Shown here: positions 61,908 through 64,000 of the stretch, in pieces
Layout: every line of letters starts with the position of its first letter
How positions within the stretch are numbered: position 1 is the stretch's first letter
Source: Bacteroidia bacterium
GTDB lineage: Bacteria > Bacteroidota > Bacteroidia > Flavobacteriales > Flavobacteriaceae
Assembly: GCA_030430535.1 (NCBI GenBank)
Contig: JAUIKY010000002.1
Span: forward strand, 1 to 64,000
Length of the DNA stretch: 64,000 bases
Direction of reading: 5' to 3'
Position numbers and translations under genes: made by a program
The notes under the pieces: model-generated
What the model saw: the letters and a program-made list of their open reading frames with translations, nothing else
Databases searched by the model: none
Told to the model about the DNA's origin: nothing

Positions 61908-63593
61908 CTATTCATAAATTAAGCCGTCGCCACCTGATTGGAATTTTGGATATAATTGATCCATATCAACAGGTCTAAACTCAACAACGTCTAGCCAAGT
62001 TTCTCCGTTTCGACTATCTTGAACAGCTTCAAATGTTAATTTATGTCTTCCAGTGGTAGGCACATCTACTATACCAACCAGCCTACAATTAAATCGGTTT
62101 GTAAAAGGTTCTATATGTCTTTTATAACCTTGCGATTCTAGTACACGTTCTGGTTCGCTGGTATTACCATATTCAGTAAAGTTAACTCGTCTTGCAAATG
62201 GAACACCGTTTAACGAAACTTCACAGGCTGCGGTAGACCTACCATTCTGTCTGTAAGACACCCATACTTTATATTTTCCTTTAATAATTACCGGAGTAGT
62301 AAATGTAATAGGGTCTAAGAAACCATTTCTAAAACGCGTTAACTCAATAACATCGCCATTCCACGCTCTATCCAAATATGCCCCATTACCAATTTCTGCG
62401 GCACGGTAGATTAAAGACTGGTCGTCTGGCCAATCCACTTCACTAAGTTCACTCTTCTTTAATGATACAGAATTACCAGGTTTTCTAAACACAGAACTTA
62501 ACTGTCTGATTTCTGGTTGGTCTCCTAAATCAAAATACACTGGTGCAGGAAATCTCTTTTTGATGAAAAAATTATCTTTCATTAAATGTATTACACCATT
62601 TGATGCTGTAATATCACTAGCACTTCGGTCAATTTCAACACCCTTTTCTAATATATTATTAAAAGTTACTTCATTCACCAATAGTGAATCGGATGCTAAA
62701 GTCAATGTAACAACTTCCAAAGGTGCTTTTGTAAGTGCTGCAGAAGTTACCGCTAAATCTGCCATATAGTTTAAGCCCGGTAAGATACGGTAGGCCACAA
62801 ATAAATTAAGGCTGTCTTCTGGGTTTAGAGGGTCACCCAAATGGCTGTACCTCGCTTTTAAATCATCTAGATTATTAAACCCGTTGTCCTGAAAAACTTT
62901 ATTGGTTTGTGCCAAAACGGTTAAATGGCTAGAAACACTATCGGCATCATAAGTTAATGGTTCATCCAATTTATCATACCATCCAGTTGCTTTTAAGGCT
63001 TCTGTAAAAAGGCTTAAGGATTCATCGTCATCCATTGTTTTTGCCAATGTTTTGTTAGCTACGCGTAGTACTTTGTTTAAAACATGTATAATGCCATTTC
63101 CTACTTCAATGTTAGAATTAATTATACTGGCTTCTTTGTTTACGGTAATATTTGATTCTCCGTCAATAAATGCCGCACCTGTAATGATAAACTGTCCTTG
63201 CAAACTAGGGCTTGGTATTTTACCGTCGGTGAAAGATGTGGTATTAACCGATTCTGGTAATATATGCAATTTTGCAAGTTCTTGAAGATCTTCCAAAGGA
63301 ATGTCGCTTACCGAACTAACTCCCAAGTCACTAAGTAATTGGTTAACAGCATCATTTGTAGGTAAAAACAATGTGTATGTTCCGTAGGTATTCATAAATG
63401 ATGCGTAATCTGTTACGTCTAAAATCTCTAGAAATAGCGAATACTCTTCATTTGCTCTTAAAAACTCTGTAATGTTCAAGGTTTCGTCGGTAGACTCCTT
63501 GTATTTTTGAGTGGTACAGTTTAATATGAAAATGGTCACTAAAACTGTAAGCGCAAATCTCAACAAATTGTTTAAATTCAATATTTTTTTCAT
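61908..63593 (-). CDS. Fasciclin (FAS1) domain protein with C-terminal jelly-roll-like domain
   Basis: A 561-residue lipoprotein (signal ending FILNC, lipid on Cys 26). Two FAS1 domains: about 40-172 (FLEILDVTDYASFMNTYGTYTLFLPTNDAV ... NGIIHVLNKVLRV) and about 190-345 (LFTEALKATGWYDKL ... SNGVIHLMKDNFFI). The C-terminal part (about 350-550) with KYKVWVSYRQNGRSTAACEVSLNGVPFARRVNF and VDVPTTGRHKLTFEAVQ looks like a carbohydrate-binding jelly roll. It lies 11 bp after the SusD that runs off the window and 17 bp before the other FAS1 gene. Confidence 0.85.
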   Translation of the reverse strand: MKKILNLNNLLRFALTVLVTIFILNCTTQKYKESTDETLNITEFLRANEEYSLFLEILDVTDYASFMNTYGTYTLFLPTNDAVNQLLSDLGVSSVSDIPLEDLQELAKLHILPESVNTTSFTDGKIPSPSLQGQFIITGAAFIDGESNITVNKEASIINSNIEVGNGIIHVLNKVLRVANKTLAKTMDDDESLSLFTEALKATGWYDKLDEPLTYDADSVSSHLTVLAQTNKVFQDNGFNNLDDLKARYSHLGDPLNPEDSLNLFVAYRILPGLNYMADLAVTSAALTKAPLEVVTLTLASDSLLVNEVTFNNILEKGVEIDRSASDITASNGVIHLMKDNFFIKKRFPAPVYFDLGDQPEIRQLSSVFRKPGNSVSLKKSELSEVDWPDDQSLIYRAAEIGNGAYLDRAWNGDVIELTRFRNGFLDPITFTTPVIIKGKYKVWVSYRQNGRSTAACEVSLNGVPFARRVNFTEYGNTSEPERVLESQGYKRHIEPFTNRFNCRLVGIVDVPTTGRHKLTFEAVQDSRNGETWLDVVEFRPVDMDQLYPKFQSGGDGLIYE

Positions 63594-63604
63594 GACTGCA
63601 ATTT

Positions 63605-64000
63605 TTATTTGTAAAATGGATTTTGAACAAGTTGCTTGTTGGTAAACAACTCATTCTCATTAATTGGAAGATAATGGCTGTTAGGGTCTTGCAGTTTAGC
63701 CAAAATGCTCTGTTGTTGATTTGCAGGTGCACTTCTTAACGCTACAGCCAATAAAATATCTAAATACGCATAGTTTTCCTTTCGTGCGTTACGCAAAATA
63801 TCAAACCAACGTTTACCTTCAAAAGCAAACTCTCTAGCCCGCTCTGCCAAAATATATAATCGAATACCTCTGGTATCCTCTAAACCGGGCTGCTCTTCAG
63901 TAATGCTAATAGCTGCTCGTTTTTCTCTAATATCCTCAATAATAGCCAAGGCTTCACTTCCTCGTTGAAGCTCATTTAATGCTTCGGCCTTCATCAACAA
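63605..64000 (-). CDS. SusD/RagB-type protein, C-terminal part (cut by window edge)
   Basis: 131 codons of open frame that enter from the right edge; the start is outside. LMKAEALNELQRGSEALAIIEDIREKRAA, LYILAERAREFAFEGKRWFDILRNARKEN and HYLPINENELFTNKQLVQNPFYK are the C-terminal half of SusD proteins. It belongs to another SusCD pair whose SusC must lie beyond the window, giving an operon with two SusD proteins and two FAS1 proteins between them. Confidence 0.9.
   Translation of the reverse strand: MLMKAEALNELQRGSEALAIIEDIREKRAAISITEEQPGLEDTRGIRLYILAERAREFAFEGKRWFDILRNARKENYAYLDILLAVALRSAPANQQQSILAKLQDPNSHYLPINENELFTNKQLVQNPFYK

Noticed and set aside
20798-64000. Ulvan utilization locus
   Set aside because: Sulfatase, GH105, GH106, GH43 and RhaM also occur in ulvan loci, but no ulvan lyase family is recognised and the lyases and GH28/PL22 present are galacturonan-type.
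1-64000. CRISPR arrays, tRNA or rRNA genes, insertion sequences
   Set aside because: No regular short repeat-spacer array, no cloverleaf or rRNA sequence and no transposase reading frame was seen on either strand.

Overview
The window looks like a chromosome segment of a marine member of the Flavobacteriaceae (Bacteroidota). Reasons: SusC/SusD pairs, type IX secretion C-terminal sorting domains, promoter boxes of the Bacteroidota type TAnnTTTG, flavobacterial TilS, DEAD-box and LacX-like genes, low GC, and intergenic CTGAGCG...CGAAG repeats. Species is not assignable by eye.

Region 1 (1-11343, minus strand) concerns nitrogen and molybdenum. It reads, in transcription order, an IorA-like [2Fe-2S] subunit, an IorB-like molybdopterin subunit with a twin-arginine signal, an XdhC-like chaperone, a MocA-like cytidylyltransferase and an FdhF/YdeP-type molybdopterin oxidoreductase. 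A promoter region follows, then nirB, nirD, a DUF4202 gene and the start of a PilJ/NarX-type membrane sensor cut by the left edge.

Region 2 (11441-20130) is housekeeping: YheT-like hydrolase, adenine deaminase, tilS, a sigma-factor-like hypothetical, a PabB/TrpE-type enzyme, a LacX-like aldose epimerase and a DEAD-box RNA helicase. A 3' remnant of a GH63-like glucosidase (20238-20696) marks the border with region 3.

Region 3 (20798-64000) is a large polysaccharide utilization locus whose gene content points to pectin (homogalacturonan plus rhamnogalacturonan with decorated side chains). Leftward units encode GH28, PL22, GH106, GH105, two GH43, GH115, GH2 and an esterase-GH43 fusion, then a T9SS beta-repeat protein. 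Rightward units encode SusC-SusD and then sulfatase, GH43-like and rhamnose mutarotase. Further right, on the minus strand, lie two PL9-like lyases and a modular PL1 lyase, all with T9SS sorting domains, and an operon SusD(partial)-FAS1-FAS1-SusC-SusD. A sensible division of labour is: T9SS-exported lyases cut the polymer outside, SusCD pairs import oligosaccharides, and the mostly lipoprotein or signal-peptide-bearing hydrolases finish degradation in the periplasm or at the membrane.

The most striking signal is regulatory. Five promoters of the locus (in front of the T9SS repeat protein, PL22, GH28, SusC and the sulfatase) carry the same 7-mer ACAGGAT on the coding strand, each followed by exactly 21 nt and then a TAnnTTTA/G -7 box. 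In several a second, related copy lies 10 bp upstream. The lyase genes and the second SusCD operon lack it, which suggests two control circuits within one locus. No regulator gene for it is present in the window.
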